From Myxococcus stipitatus DSM 14675 (GTDB lineage Bacteria; Myxococcota; Myxococcia; Myxococcales; Myxococcaceae), in assembly GCF_000331735.1 (NCBI RefSeq), contig NC_020126.1:1860001-1924000 (forward strand): a stretch of 64,000 nt of DNA, read 5' to 3'. A model generated the notes under the pieces. It was given only the letters and a program-made list of their open reading frames with translations, ran no database searches and had not been told where the DNA came from. Positions 20,968-28,084 of the stretch are shown here, in pieces. The position numbers and the translations under genes were made by a program. Positions within the stretch are counted from its first letter, which is position 1; the number at the start of each line of letters is the position of its first letter.

Positions 20968-21588
20968 TCAGGGATACGGAGGAGGCGTGGGGGGCGGCGG
21001 AGTGGGCGGACTGCCCGGCTGCGCCGGGGGAATGGCCTTGAGGTACTCGTAGACGGCCCTCAGGTCCGCGTCCCGCATCTTCGAGAAGACGGGCCAGGGC
21101 ATCACCTGGAGCAGGCTCCCGTCTGGCTTCTTGCCCGTGCGGATGACGGCCAGGAACGCCTCGTAGGTGAGCCCCATGGGGAGCCCCTGCGCGTCCGGAG
21201 TGATGTTCCTGGAGACGATGCCGCCGCCGAAGCTCCGGCCTCCGGCGAGGAAGTTCGCGGTGTTGGTCTGCTCGGGCTGACCCTGGAACGGGTCTCCTCC
21301 CGCCGCGAACTGTGGGCTGGTGTGGCAGTCGCTGCAGCCACCCTGGGCGTTGACGATGTAGCTGCCCAGGCCGACGAGGTTCCGGTCCAGGCCGGTGAAG
21401 TCGAGCGTCACCGGGGAGATGGCGAGGCCTTTCTGGATGCGCTCCTGGTCCTCGGGGCCCACGGTGGTCTGTGTCTGTTGATTCTGGGAGTCACTGGAGC
21501 TGGAGTCGCAGCCCGCCAGGAGTCCTCCCGTGAGAGCGAAGACGGCCCATCCCATCGCCAGCCGGCGACCCGTCCCGAAGTTCTTCAT
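20968..21588 (-). CDS. Lipoprotein c-type cytochrome
   Basis: A 206-residue protein with lipoprotein signal (ALTGGLLAGC). The haem motif is CSDCH, and a likely axial Met lies in VMPWPVFSKM. A Pro-rich tail (PPTPPPPTPPPYP) ends the protein. It is probably a membrane-anchored electron carrier. The 126-bp gap to the next gene shows nothing recognisable. Confidence 0.85.
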   Translation of the reverse strand: MKNFGTGRRLAMGWAVFALTGGLLAGCDSSSSDSQNQQTQTTVGPEDQERIQKGLAISPVTLDFTGLDRNLVGLGSYIVNAQGGCSDCHTSPQFAAGGDPFQGQPEQTNTANFLAGGRSFGGGIVSRNITPDAQGLPMGLTYEAFLAVIRTGKKPDGSLLQVMPWPVFSKMRDADLRAVYEYLKAIPPAQPGSPPTPPPPTPPPYP

Positions 21589-21734
21589 GTGTGCTTCCTT
21601 TCCATGCGCCGGGAACCCGGGCTGGGAGGGAGGCTAGGAACGGTGGGACTCGGGGCCATGCTGTGTGAGGGGGGTAGCCTGACGTTGCCCCGTGTACAGG
21701 GGCGGGGAGGCTCGGCCCTTTGGGGCCATTGGAA
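21589..21734. other. Intergenic, nothing recognised
   Basis: The stretch between the cytochrome start and the 3' end of the first tRNA. It probably holds the cytochrome promoter; no clear -35/-10 pair was found. Confidence 0.3.
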
Positions 21735-21822
21735 CGGAAGTCGGAGGACTCGAACCTCAAGCCGGAAGGCCGGCTCGCACCCGGTAGCAGCGGGGCCTGG
21801 CGCCATCGCCAGTCCAACTTCC
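21735..21822 (-). tRNA. tRNA-Ser(GCT)
   Basis: Acceptor GGAAGTT/GACTTCC (one G-U). D stem CTGG/CCAG, anticodon loop CTGCTAC (anticodon GCT), long variable arm with AGCCGG/CCGGCT, T arm GAGG-TTCGAGT-CCTC. No encoded CCA. Anticodon-stem pair 27-43 is mismatched. Last tRNA of the minus-strand array. Confidence 0.8.
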
Positions 21823-21825
21823 AGA

Positions 21826-21911
21826 AGGAAGACAGGGGACTCGAACCCCAAGCGCGTCATGCGCTCGCATCGTTTTCGAAACGGGCCGCCGGCCTCCGGC
21901 GTTGGTCTTCC
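21826..21911 (-). tRNA. tRNA-Ser-like (CGA), irregular
   Basis: Acceptor GGAAGAC/GTCTTCC perfect; T arm GGGG-TTCGAGT-CCCC; long variable arm (AGCGC/GCGCT); anticodon loop TTCGAAA (CGA). The anticodon stem shows only about three convincing pairs and the D arm (GCC...GGC) is GC-rich and unusual. It is either a divergent functional tRNA or a decaying one. Only 3 bp from tRNA-Ser(GCT). Confidence 0.6.
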
Positions 21912-22069
21912 AGGAAAAACGCCGGCAGCAGGAGGCTCCGCCTGCCGGTGCGCGGGGAGGTCCACGGGCGGGAGGCCCGCCTCTGGCAGACCTCCTCATC
22001 CCCCAGGGATGTCACATCCCGGGGTGGGGGACGGGAGCCACCTCTGGTGGACCCCCTTCACCCGAAACC
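21912..22069. other. GC-rich structured spacer within tRNA operon
   Basis: The spacer between the HNH gene and tRNA-Ser(CGA). It contains several inverted repeats, for example GGGATG-TCA-CATCCC near 22010 and GGGCG/CGCCC around 21965. These could be processing or termination signals. No gene seen. Confidence 0.35.
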
Positions 22070-22612
22070 TCACGTCTGCAGCTCCCCATGCCAATAGGTC
22101 ACGTCCCGGAGGAACTTGGCCCACGACATGGGCATGCCCTTCTCGAAGATGAACGACAGGTGCAGCACGTCGGGCAGCTTCTTGGGCTTCACCGGCGCGC
22201 AGCGCAGCGCCATCTTGGCGTGCTCGGGCGTGCGGTTGCCCTTCTTCTGGTTGCAGGGCACGCAGGCGATGACGACGTTCTCCCACGACGTCTTGCCACC
22301 CTGGGCGCGAGGGATGACGTGGTCGTACGTCGCCTCGGCGCGAGAGACCTTCAGGCCGCAGTACTGGCAGCGGCAGTGGTCACGCATGTAGACGTTCTCG
22401 CGGCTGAACTTCACGCCCTTGGGGCCCTTGCGCTGCCCGCGGAAGAAGCGGATGACGGAGGGCATGCGAATCTCGACCGTCACCGAGCGCACGAAGCGGT
22501 CCTCGTACTCCTCGACCACCTCGACCTTGCCTTGGAAGATGAGCATCACCGCGCGCTGCCAGGAAATCCGCGCGACGGGCTCGTAGGACTGACTGAGGAC
22601 CAGCGTCTCCAT
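22070..22612 (-). CDS. HNH endonuclease inside the tRNA array
   Basis: A 180-residue protein with the HNH pattern: CQYCGL, DHVIPRAQGG, ENVVIACVPCNQKKGN, with two CxxC pairs binding a structural zinc. The N-terminal region (METLVLSQSYEPVARISWQRAV) is typical of the widespread single-domain bacterial HNH family (COG1403). It starts 20 bp after the 3' end of a tRNA and is followed by two tRNA-Ser genes on the same strand, so it is probably co-transcribed with tRNAs. GAAAGG is the likely ribosome-binding site. Confidence 0.85.
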   Translation of the reverse strand: METLVLSQSYEPVARISWQRAVMLIFQGKVEVVEEYEDRFVRSVTVEIRMPSVIRFFRGQRKGPKGVKFSRENVYMRDHCRCQYCGLKVSRAEATYDHVIPRAQGGKTSWENVVIACVPCNQKKGNRTPEHAKMALRCAPVKPKKLPDVLHLSFIFEKGMPMSWAKFLRDVTYWHGELQT

Positions 22613-22632
22613 GACGCACTGCCTTTCGTGTG

Positions 22633-22706
22633 TATCCGCGGCGAGAGTCGAACTCGCACTGAGCCGGGTTTGAGCCGGCGGCCTCTCCCGTTTGGGCTAC
22701 GCGGAC
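22633..22706 (-). tRNA. tRNA with CAA (Leu) anticodon, short variable loop
   Basis: Acceptor GTCCGCG/CGCGGAT (G-U at 1-72), D arm GCC/GGC, anticodon stem GCCGG/CCGGC perfect, loop CTCAAAC (anticodon CAA, Leu UUG codon), T arm GCGAG-TTCGACT-CTCGC, discriminator A. The variable loop is five nucleotides, whereas bacterial tRNA-Leu is normally class II with a long variable arm. Isotype therefore uncertain. Confidence 0.75.
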
Positions 22707-22759
22707 GGACTTCGGGAGCTGCTTCGGACCGGACTTCGGTCGTTTGACTGCGACAACAG

Positions 22760-22833
22760 TGCCGGTGGCGAGGGTCGAACTCGCAACCTCCAGATTCTCG
22801 ACCTGGCGCCTCTACCAATTGGGCTACACCGGC
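22760..22833 (-). tRNA. tRNA with GAG (Leu) anticodon, short variable loop
   Basis: Acceptor GCCGGTG/CACCGGC perfect, D arm GCC/GGC with AATTGGTAGA, anticodon stem CCAGG/TCTGG, loop TCGAGAA (GAG; position 33 is C instead of the near-universal U), T arm GCGAG-TTCGACC-CTCGC, discriminator A. Five-nucleotide variable loop, unlike normal tRNA-Leu. Confidence 0.72.
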
Positions 22834-22842
22834 GATGAGGAG

Positions 22843-22915
22843 TGCACGCCCCGGGAATCGAACCCGGCGATGACGGTATGTGAGACCGTTGCCTTCTCCA
22901 GTTGGCTCTGCGTGC
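22843..22915 (-). tRNA. tRNA-Val(CAC)
   Basis: Anticodon stem ACGGT/ACCGT perfect, loop CTCACAT (CAC). T arm CCGGG-TTCGATT-CCCGG. Acceptor GCACGCA/GGCGTGC with the seventh pair mismatched (A-G). No encoded CCA. Confidence 0.85.
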
Positions 22916-22923
22916 GGGAAGAG

Positions 22924-22994
22924 TTGCGGAGCAGGGAGTCGAACCCTGGTTGCCAGGCTTATGAGGCCCGGTGGGGCACCAGCCCCTCCCCGCA
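22924..22994 (-). tRNA. tRNA-Met(CAT)
   Basis: Acceptor TGCGGGG/CTCCGCA, anticodon loop CTCATAA (CAT) on a stem CGGGC/GCCTG, T arm AGGG-TTCGACT-CCCT. The D loop is short (D arm GGGG-CTGGTG-CCCC). It does not begin with the C1-A72 mismatch expected of initiator tRNA, so elongator or Ile-CAT; not distinguishable here. Confidence 0.8.
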
Positions 22995-23013
22995 GGAAGA
23001 TGTGAGACGTGTG

Positions 23014-23088
23014 TGCTCCCGACAGGACTCGAACCTGTGACCGTGCGCTTAGGACGCGCCTGCTCTGAATCCACTGAGCTACGGAAGC
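23014..23088 (-). tRNA. tRNA-Arg(CCT)
   Basis: Acceptor GCTTCCG/CGGGAGC, D arm GCTC/GAGC, anticodon loop GTCCTAA (CCT), T arm ACAGG-TTCGAGT-CCTGT, discriminator A. Confidence 0.88.
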
Positions 23089-23109
23089 GGATGACACGGA
23101 TGAAGCGAG

Positions 23110-23183
23110 TGCCCCTGGCAGGGATTGAACCTGCGACCTCACGGTTCGGAACCGTGCGCTCTCATCCACTGAGCTACAAGGGC
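23110..23183 (-). tRNA. tRNA-Arg(CCG)
   Basis: Acceptor GCCCTTG/CAGGGGC, anticodon stem CACGG/CCGTG perfect, loop TTCCGAA (CCG), T arm GCAGG-TTCAATC-CCTGC. Confidence 0.92.
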
Positions 23184-23189
23184 ATGAAG

Positions 23190-23261
23190 TGGATCCGCCG
23201 GGACTCGAACCCGGAACCCCTCGGGTGCAAACCGAGTGCTCTCCCATTGAGCCACGAACCC
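23190..23261 (-). tRNA. tRNA-Ala(TGC)
   Basis: Acceptor GGGTTCG/CGGATCC, anticodon stem CTCGG/CCGAG, loop TTTGCAC (TGC), T arm CCGGG-TTCGAGT-CCCGG. The acceptor starts GGG and lacks the G3-U70 context in standard form (third pair is G-T, which does give G3-U70). Only 6 bp from the preceding tRNA. Confidence 0.9.
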
Positions 23262-23287
23262 ATGTGACGACCGCGTGCTGCGTGAAG

Positions 23288-23361
23288 TGCCCCCGGTCGG
23301 GTTCGAACCGACGACCTCTGGTTTACGAAACCAGCGCTGCTGCCAGCTGAGCTACAGGGGC
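23288..23361 (-). tRNA. tRNA-Thr(CGT)
   Basis: Acceptor GCCCCTG/CGGGGGC, D arm GCTC/GAGC-like, anticodon stem CTGGT/ACCAG, loop TTCGTAA (CGT), T arm GTCGG-TTCGAAC-CCGAC. Confidence 0.9.
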
Positions 23362-23369
23362 GAAACGAG

Positions 23370-23437
23370 CAGGCCGCCAGGGAGTTGAACCCCGCGCGCT
23401 CGGATTTGGAGTCCAAGCTGCTCCCGGAGCGCGGCCT
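23370..23437 (-). tRNA. tRNA-Trp(CCA) with miniature D arm
   Basis: Acceptor AGGCCGC/GCGGCCT perfect, anticodon stem TTGGA/TCCGA, loop CTCCAAA (CCA), T arm CGGGG-TTCAACT-CCCTG. Only 14 nt separate acceptor and anticodon stems, and they form GCTC-CGG-GAGC with a 3-nt loop that lacks the usual D-loop GG pair. Total 68 nt. Confidence 0.75.
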
Positions 23438-23460
23438 ATGTGAGTGAAGGTGTTGCGGAG

Positions 23461-23533
23461 TGCCGACCCTCGGAATCGAACCGAGTCCTCCCGCTCTTCA
23501 GACGGGCGCGCGGACCACCTACGCCAGGTCGGC
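23461..23533 (-). tRNA. tRNA-Phe(GAA)
   Basis: Acceptor GCCGACC/GGTCGGC, D arm GCG/CGC, anticodon stem CCCGT/GCGGG, loop CTGAAGA (GAA), T arm CTCGG-TTCGATT-CCGAG, discriminator A. Confidence 0.9.
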
Positions 23534-23546
23534 AATGATGAAGATG

Positions 23547-23617
23547 AGGCCAGTACGGGAGTCGAACCCGTCCCAAACGGTTTTGCAGACCGTTGCCACC
23601 CCCGGGCGGAACTGGCC
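23547..23617 (-). tRNA. tRNA-Cys(GCA)
   Basis: Acceptor GGCCAGT/ACTGGCC, discriminator T (U73 is the main cysteine identity base), anticodon stem ACGGT/ACCGT, loop CTGCAAA (GCA), T arm ACGGG-TTCGACT-CCCGT. First gene of the closely spaced block. Confidence 0.9.
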
Positions 23618-23876
23618 ATGACGTGTGACATGAAAGCTCTCCAAGAGAAACACTGCGCGAACTCGTTCTCGGCGTCTCTCTAAAGAGTGCGACGAGAAAC
23701 ATGAAAAACATCCTGGGGTTAGATGAAGTCAGGAAATTTCGGGGCCCGATTGGTGGGCCGCGAACCTCTGTAGACAGGCTTTGCTCGTGCTCCTTCTGAG
23801 TAAGGTCTTGCCGGTCTCATTGTGCGATGGCTCGTGATGCGATGTGGCGGCGAGCACCAAGCTACGTGCTTGAGTA

Positions 23877-23962
23877 TGGGGACGCTGGGAGTTGAACCCA
23901 GCGGGCCCTGTCGGGCTCGGGCTCTACAGGCCCGCGCGTCTTCCCTAACGCTCTACGTCCCC
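23877..23962 (-). tRNA. tRNA-Tyr(GTA), copy A
   Basis: Acceptor GGGGACG/CGTCCCC, anticodon stem CGGGC/GCCCG, loop CTGTAGA (GTA), long variable arm (GCCC/GGGC) as expected for bacterial class-II tRNA-Tyr, T arm CTGGG-TTCAACT-CCCAG, discriminator A. Separated by 259 bp from tRNA-Cys; downstream of the 52-codon ORF. Confidence 0.93.
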
Positions 23963-23988
23963 TGAGGGAGCAGGAGCCCTGAAAGCCG

Positions 23989-24023
23989 AGAGGCCAAGTC
24001 CCCTGGATGGGAGCCCGGCCTCT
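23989..24023 (-). other. Conserved hairpin between small ORF and tRNA-Tyr
   Basis: Stem AGAGGCC/GGCCTCT with inner TCCC/GGGA pairs, 26 bp upstream of the mature tRNA-Tyr. It is also present in copies B (about 35966-36000) and C (about 60626-60659), with changes in C that keep or lengthen the stem. It may be a processing site, attenuator or terminator. Confidence 0.5.
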
Positions 24024-24058
24024 GCGTGGCTTGGCGCGCCGGTGAAGGAGCGCGAGCT

Positions 24059-24217
24059 TCAGCAGGGGACGGGCGGAGGGCCGCCACGCCGGTCAAAGCC
24101 CGCGGGGGACTTAGAGGCGAAGCTCACAAGGGAGCAGGAGGCGGCGTCGAGCTGGGTCCAGAGGCTGTTGCGATAGCTGCGCTTCATCGGGTTCGTCTGC
24201 ACCGTCAACGTCGTCAT
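24059..24217 (-). CDS. Conserved 52-residue ORF upstream of tRNA-Tyr, copy A
   Basis: ORF starting MTTLTVQTNPMKRSYRNS and ending PPPVPC, preceded by AAAGGAGC 8 nt before the ATG. Two other copies (36036-36194, 60696-60854) keep the same start, length, Shine-Dalgarno sequence and most residues, which supports coding. No known domain; N-terminal half basic and polar, C-terminal end Pro-rich with a terminal Cys. It lies just upstream of tRNA-Tyr on the same strand and may share its transcript. Confidence 0.55.
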   Translation of the reverse strand: MTTLTVQTNPMKRSYRNSLWTQLDAASCSLVSFASKSPAGFDRRGGPPPVPC

Positions 24218-24269
24218 GGTTGCCGCTCCTTTCTCCGGGGACCTACGGTTATTGAACTTCGTCCCTGAC

Positions 24270-24443
24270 AAACGTGGATATTCAATGGCCTGACAAGGAG
24301 CCTGTGAAGGTGGTCTGTTCGGGGGTGGTGTGGGTTTTTGGAGCTTGCCGAGTCAAGCAAGATCTCTCTTACACGTTGCGAGGGTGCGAGCCGCGTACTG
24401 CTGCCGGGCAACGGGGCCGTTCCTACGAATATGCTCCGCCTCG
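24270..24443. other. Island left boundary and promoter region
   Basis: Sequence after the repeat A end (CGTCCCTGAC) becomes AT-richer and leads to the NTPase gene. It probably carries divergent promoters for the small ORF and the NTPase; none could be pinned. Confidence 0.3.
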
Positions 24444-27400
24444 ATGACTAAGAAGGCCCATCGACTTACTCCACTCCAGTCCGTACAGATCCAGCTGGCC
24501 TATCTGTCTGGCAATCAGTGTGCGTTTCCTGGATGCACCAACCTGATGATGGATCTGGCTGGAAACTTCATAGGCCAAGTCTGTCATATCGAAGCAGCTG
24601 AGTATGGGGGCGAGCGCCACAACGATAAGATGTCGAATGAGGACCGTCGCTCATTCGAGAACCTAATGGTGATGTGCTACGAGCACCACCGTATTACGAA
24701 CGATGTCGAGCAGTACCCGGCTGCGCGGCTGCGTCGAATCAAAGAGGACCACGAGCGACGTTTCGCTGGCCCTGAGCGCGAGGATTTGGAGAGGCGTTTT
24801 GCTCTCGCTGCTCAATCTTTCAACGAAGATAACTACCTGCAGAGGCATTGTCTTCCGCCACCTGCTTGCGTGGAACTCACCGCACAACCCACCACGATTC
24901 CGCCCAACGTGGACTCTCGACCACTCGTTGAGCCAATCCGATCTGGCAGCGACGACTCCGGGGCAAAGAACGAGAGTCACGCAGTGTCGCTGACGCAGAT
25001 GCTGATGACTGTCGCCATTGGCAAAACCATACTCGTCGTTGGAGATGGCGGTAGCGGGAAAAGCACGACACTGAAAATGGCACTTGCTGCAGCAGCAGAG
25101 AGGCGTCGGAATGATCGTTCGGCCCCCCTCCCCATCCTGCTTGCGCTTTCCCGATTTCGTGGCGATCTGAATGCGCTGATAAACGAGAGCCTCGGGATCG
25201 CCCAGGGGGACTGGAGAACGCTGCCTGGAACCTTTCTGGTGTTCTGTGATGGTCTGAACGAGTTGCCGCTCGATGAGATGGCTTCCTTTGGGGACGCACT
25301 TGAAACGCCCCAGAGGAGGGACCGAGTTGCTCTCGTCGTTAGTGTTCGTGGGGGAGGGGTGAGGGGTCGTACCCAGCTTCCTAGTATCGACAGGGTACTT
25401 AGGTTGTCTCCCCTCAATAAGGCCCAGATGATCAAGATGGCGCAGCAAGCTCTCGGCATGGAAGATGCCCTCGGCCTTCTGGACCATCTCCGCGACCGTA
25501 TGCCATCACGGCGACTCAACTTTGCCCGTTTGCCATTTGGCTTCGTGGCAATGCTAGATGAATTCCGAGATAAGAAGGTGCTCCCTGTAACTGATGCTGC
25601 CGTGATGGAGGCATTTCTTAGGAAGCGACTTCTTCGTGCGCGTGAAGCACCCAAGGAGCTCGCATTCATTGGCGACCTTGCAGACGAGTTGCTCGTAGGT
25701 CTTGCTGTCGGGATTGCCCTCGAGCTTCGGCTGAACAAGCACCTGTCCTCGATGCGACGTCCCGACGTGCAGTCGGTCTTGACCAGCGTCTTGCGCAAAG
25801 CGCAGCAGGACGGCCTGTTTGGCGCCGATGCTATTACCAGTGTTCAGGCATTTGCATGGATGCGCCATGCTGAGTTGTTGATCCTCTCGGCTGATGACTG
25901 GGTGTCCTTTCGCCACGACCTCATAGCAGATTATTTCGCTGCTTTGGCGCTGGCGAAGGACTGGGAGAGGTATGTTGGTGTGCTCAGGCGAACGTACGTC
26001 ACTGACGACGCGTGGCTTTTGCGAGTGAGCAGATCCGAGCTGAACGCATGGCGTCGCTCAAGCGTGTTTGCGGCGAGCTGTCCTGGCTGCGCAGTGTCTC
26101 TTTGTCTTGGCGAGGCGTCTCAAGGTTTGGTCATCGATGCTGCGCGAGATGCTGCTGAGCGTGGAAATGAGCTCGCCATGCTTGAGGCCATTTCGGTCAT
26201 GCGTACGATTGGCAATGAGGATAGCCTCGACTGGCTCCGTGAATGTGCCGTTGGAATCGACCGCAAGCAACTAATGGATAGTCGAGTAGGGTTTAATCTA
26301 CTGCGAGCACTTGCCTACCTGGGCGATGAGTCTGTGCTTGGTTGGCTCCTTGAGGATAGCTCGCATGGCGCCCTGCAGATTTGGCAATATGCGAACCCAG
26401 AACGCGCCCTGGCCCTTTCGCGGGAGTATCTTGCGAGAAATGGAGAATGCGAGTTTGCGCGCATGAATCTATGCCTGGACACGCTCGTGCAGTATGGGGA
26501 CAGTCGGGATGTGCTTCTCCTGTCGAAGATCATCCAGGGCTTGCCAAATCCCTACCTGGTTGTTCACGCGTTCCGGGCTCTTTTTGGCATAGAGCCGACG
26601 CTTGCTCTAGGGTGTCTTAGGCCGCGGTACATGGAGAGTCCTGACGACTTGGGCATATATCTTAGGGCGATTGCTGAGACCGGAACTCCGCTCGATTCCA
26701 GGATGCTCATTCAGTTTGTTTTCTTCGGATTTCACGATGTGAAGCCCGGCAAGAAAACGGATGCCGAGTATCACATCGATATCAAAACGCGCGAGCCGGC
26801 AGCAAAGTTCCTCGAGTTGTGCCAAATCGATAGTGCGGATGTGGATTTGCTTCTTGCTGGATATGAGTTGCATCCGAGGAGTCGGCACTTCGTCTGGTCT
26901 ATTGCGCAAGCGCATCAGTTGGCTGCGTTCGATAGGCTTGCTATTCAAGCCGTACTATCAGGCGGAGCGGCCGAACTCGGCTCAGTCGTAGAGTTCGCAC
27001 GAGTGCGTAGCTGGGGTCCGGCGATTCGCAACGAGTTTGATAGAGGGCTGCTCCATCGAGTCGAAACGGATTCGACTCTGATGAGGATGACGTTCAGTTG
27101 CTACAGGGTGCTTCGTTACTTGGCGGAGCATGGAAATGGAGCCCTTGCGGCCTCAGTGGTAACGGACCGGGTGGCGCAACTTGGGGCCGCGTACGAGAAA
27201 ATTAGTGTCAATGAATCTGTGTCGCTGCCATGGGGGGATCCTGAGTCGGACTTCCATCTGAAGATAGTGTCTGATGTTTCTGTTGAGTGGGAGTTTGCTG
27301 CGTTGCTGCCAATCGCGTCGGCGGTGGCTGACTTGTTGCCGGAGGACACGATTCGGATTTGGTTGAGGGTCGATACATCGCGGTTTAGTGGGGGCGAACA

Positions 27401-27848
27401 GCAGCTTCAGTCGATCTATGGTCGGCTGAGGGGGGATGAACTTGATGAGAAGCTTTGTTCGTTCGAGAATGAAGTGTCCGCCGCTCACTTCTTGTTGGTT
27501 CTCGTAGAGTTGGGTATTACGCGTCGCCGCGTCGATGCATTCTCAAGGCTGCTTGTTTTTGGAATGTGGGACTTGAGAGTGTGCTTTGCTCTTCTGAAGG
27601 TGCTGCCAATTCTGTGGCGCAACGATGCCGATGAGGTTGCTCGAATTGTGGTTGATGTGGTTGCGAGATCGCCGATCAGTCAATTTCAGCTTCATGCGGA
27701 GTTTGTCGATGAAGTGCTTGGGAGAATGACAAGGAGGATAGCAGAGCGCGTTGTGGGGCCTGCGCTGGTTGCTGCCCGCGACCCGCTGTCGAGGGAGATT
27801 CTTCAGTTGTGGTACGACAAGGGAATGCGACTCCGCAGCGTGGATTAG
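24444..27848 (+). CDS. HNH-NACHT/STAND NTPase, probable phage-defence protein
   Basis: A 1,134-residue protein. Residues 20-90 hold an HNH nuclease: CAFPGC (26-31), CHIEAAE (His48), ENLMVMCYEHH (Asn73, His81/82). Residues 195-275 begin a NACHT-type NTPase: Walker A GDGGSGKST (200-208), Walker B FLVFCDGLNEL (264-274). The rest is helical and repeat-like (HEAT/ARM-like sensor by analogy). The layout nuclease-NTPase-repeat sensor fits bacterial NLR-like (Avs/bNACHT) defence proteins; target unknown. Base composition is less GC-rich than flanks, supporting transfer. The start is chosen at MTKKAHRLTPLQ. Confidence 0.82.
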   Translation: MTKKAHRLTPLQSVQIQLAYLSGNQCAFPGCTNLMMDLAGNFIGQVCHIEAAEYGGERHNDKMSNEDRRSFENLMVMCYEHHRITNDVEQYPAARLRRIKEDHERRFAGPEREDLERRFALAAQSFNEDNYLQRHCLPPPACVELTAQPTTIPPNVDSRPLVEPIRSGSDDSGAKNESHAVSLTQMLMTVAIGKTILVVGDGGSGKSTTLKMALAAAAERRRNDRSAPLPILLALSRFRGDLNALINESLGIAQGDWRTLPGTFLVFCDGLNELPLDEMASFGDALETPQRRDRVALVVSVRGGGVRGRTQLPSIDRVLRLSPLNKAQMIKMAQQALGMEDALGLLDHLRDRMPSRRLNFARLPFGFVAMLDEFRDKKVLPVTDAAVMEAFLRKRLLRAREAPKELAFIGDLADELLVGLAVGIALELRLNKHLSSMRRPDVQSVLTSVLRKAQQDGLFGADAITSVQAFAWMRHAELLILSADDWVSFRHDLIADYFAALALAKDWERYVGVLRRTYVTDDAWLLRVSRSELNAWRRSSVFAASCPGCAVSLCLGEASQGLVIDAARDAAERGNELAMLEAISVMRTIGNEDSLDWLRECAVGIDRKQLMDSRVGFNLLRALAYLGDESVLGWLLEDSSHGALQIWQYANPERALALSREYLARNGECEFARMNLCLDTLVQYGDSRDVLLLSKIIQGLPNPYLVVHAFRALFGIEPTLALGCLRPRYMESPDDLGIYLRAIAETGTPLDSRMLIQFVFFGFHDVKPGKKTDAEYHIDIKTREPAAKFLELCQIDSADVDLLLAGYELHPRSRHFVWSIAQAHQLAAFDRLAIQAVLSGGAAELGSVVEFARVRSWGPAIRNEFDRGLLHRVETDSTLMRMTFSCYRVLRYLAEHGNGALAASVVTDRVAQLGAAYEKISVNESVSLPWGDPESDFHLKIVSDVSVEWEFAALLPIASAVADLLPEDTIRIWLRVDTSRFSGGEQQLQSIYGRLRGDELDEKLCSFENEVSAAHFLLVLVELGITRRRVDAFSRLLVFGMWDLRVCFALLKVLPILWRNDADEVARIVVDVVARSPISQFQLHAEFVDEVLGRMTRRIAERVVGPALVAARDPLSREILQLWYDKGMRLRSVD

Positions 27849-27979
27849 GGTGGCGAAGAATGTGCTTGAGTCCTGGGCATCTGACACCGAACCGGTGGCG
27901 AGGCGGTTGGATGAGCGCGGGCCCGAGCGGGCGCTTCATTAGTCGAGTCGGATGTGTGAGATGGGTTTGTTGGATTTGG
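27849..27979. other. Spacer before IS66 element
   Basis: 131 bp between the NTPase stop and the left tip of the IS66 composite. Nothing recognised. Confidence 0.3.
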
Positions 27980-28084
27980 GTAACCGTCCGGGTTTGGCTG
28001 TCGTGAGGACAAACGAGCCCCACCCCGGACCAGGGTCAGTGGACGGGTAACGCTCGTGGAAGGCCAACCGGTCCGCAGCGTGCG

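Larger units (their letters stand above)
23636..24269. repeat. 634-bp direct repeat, copy A (tRNA-Tyr/small-ORF module)
   Basis: Nearly identical to 35613-36246 (same length, scattered substitutions). It contains about 240 bp of conserved non-coding sequence, tRNA-Tyr and a 52-codon ORF. The right half also matches copy C (60516-60906). Copies A and B bracket an 11.3-kb accessory island. Confidence 0.9.
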
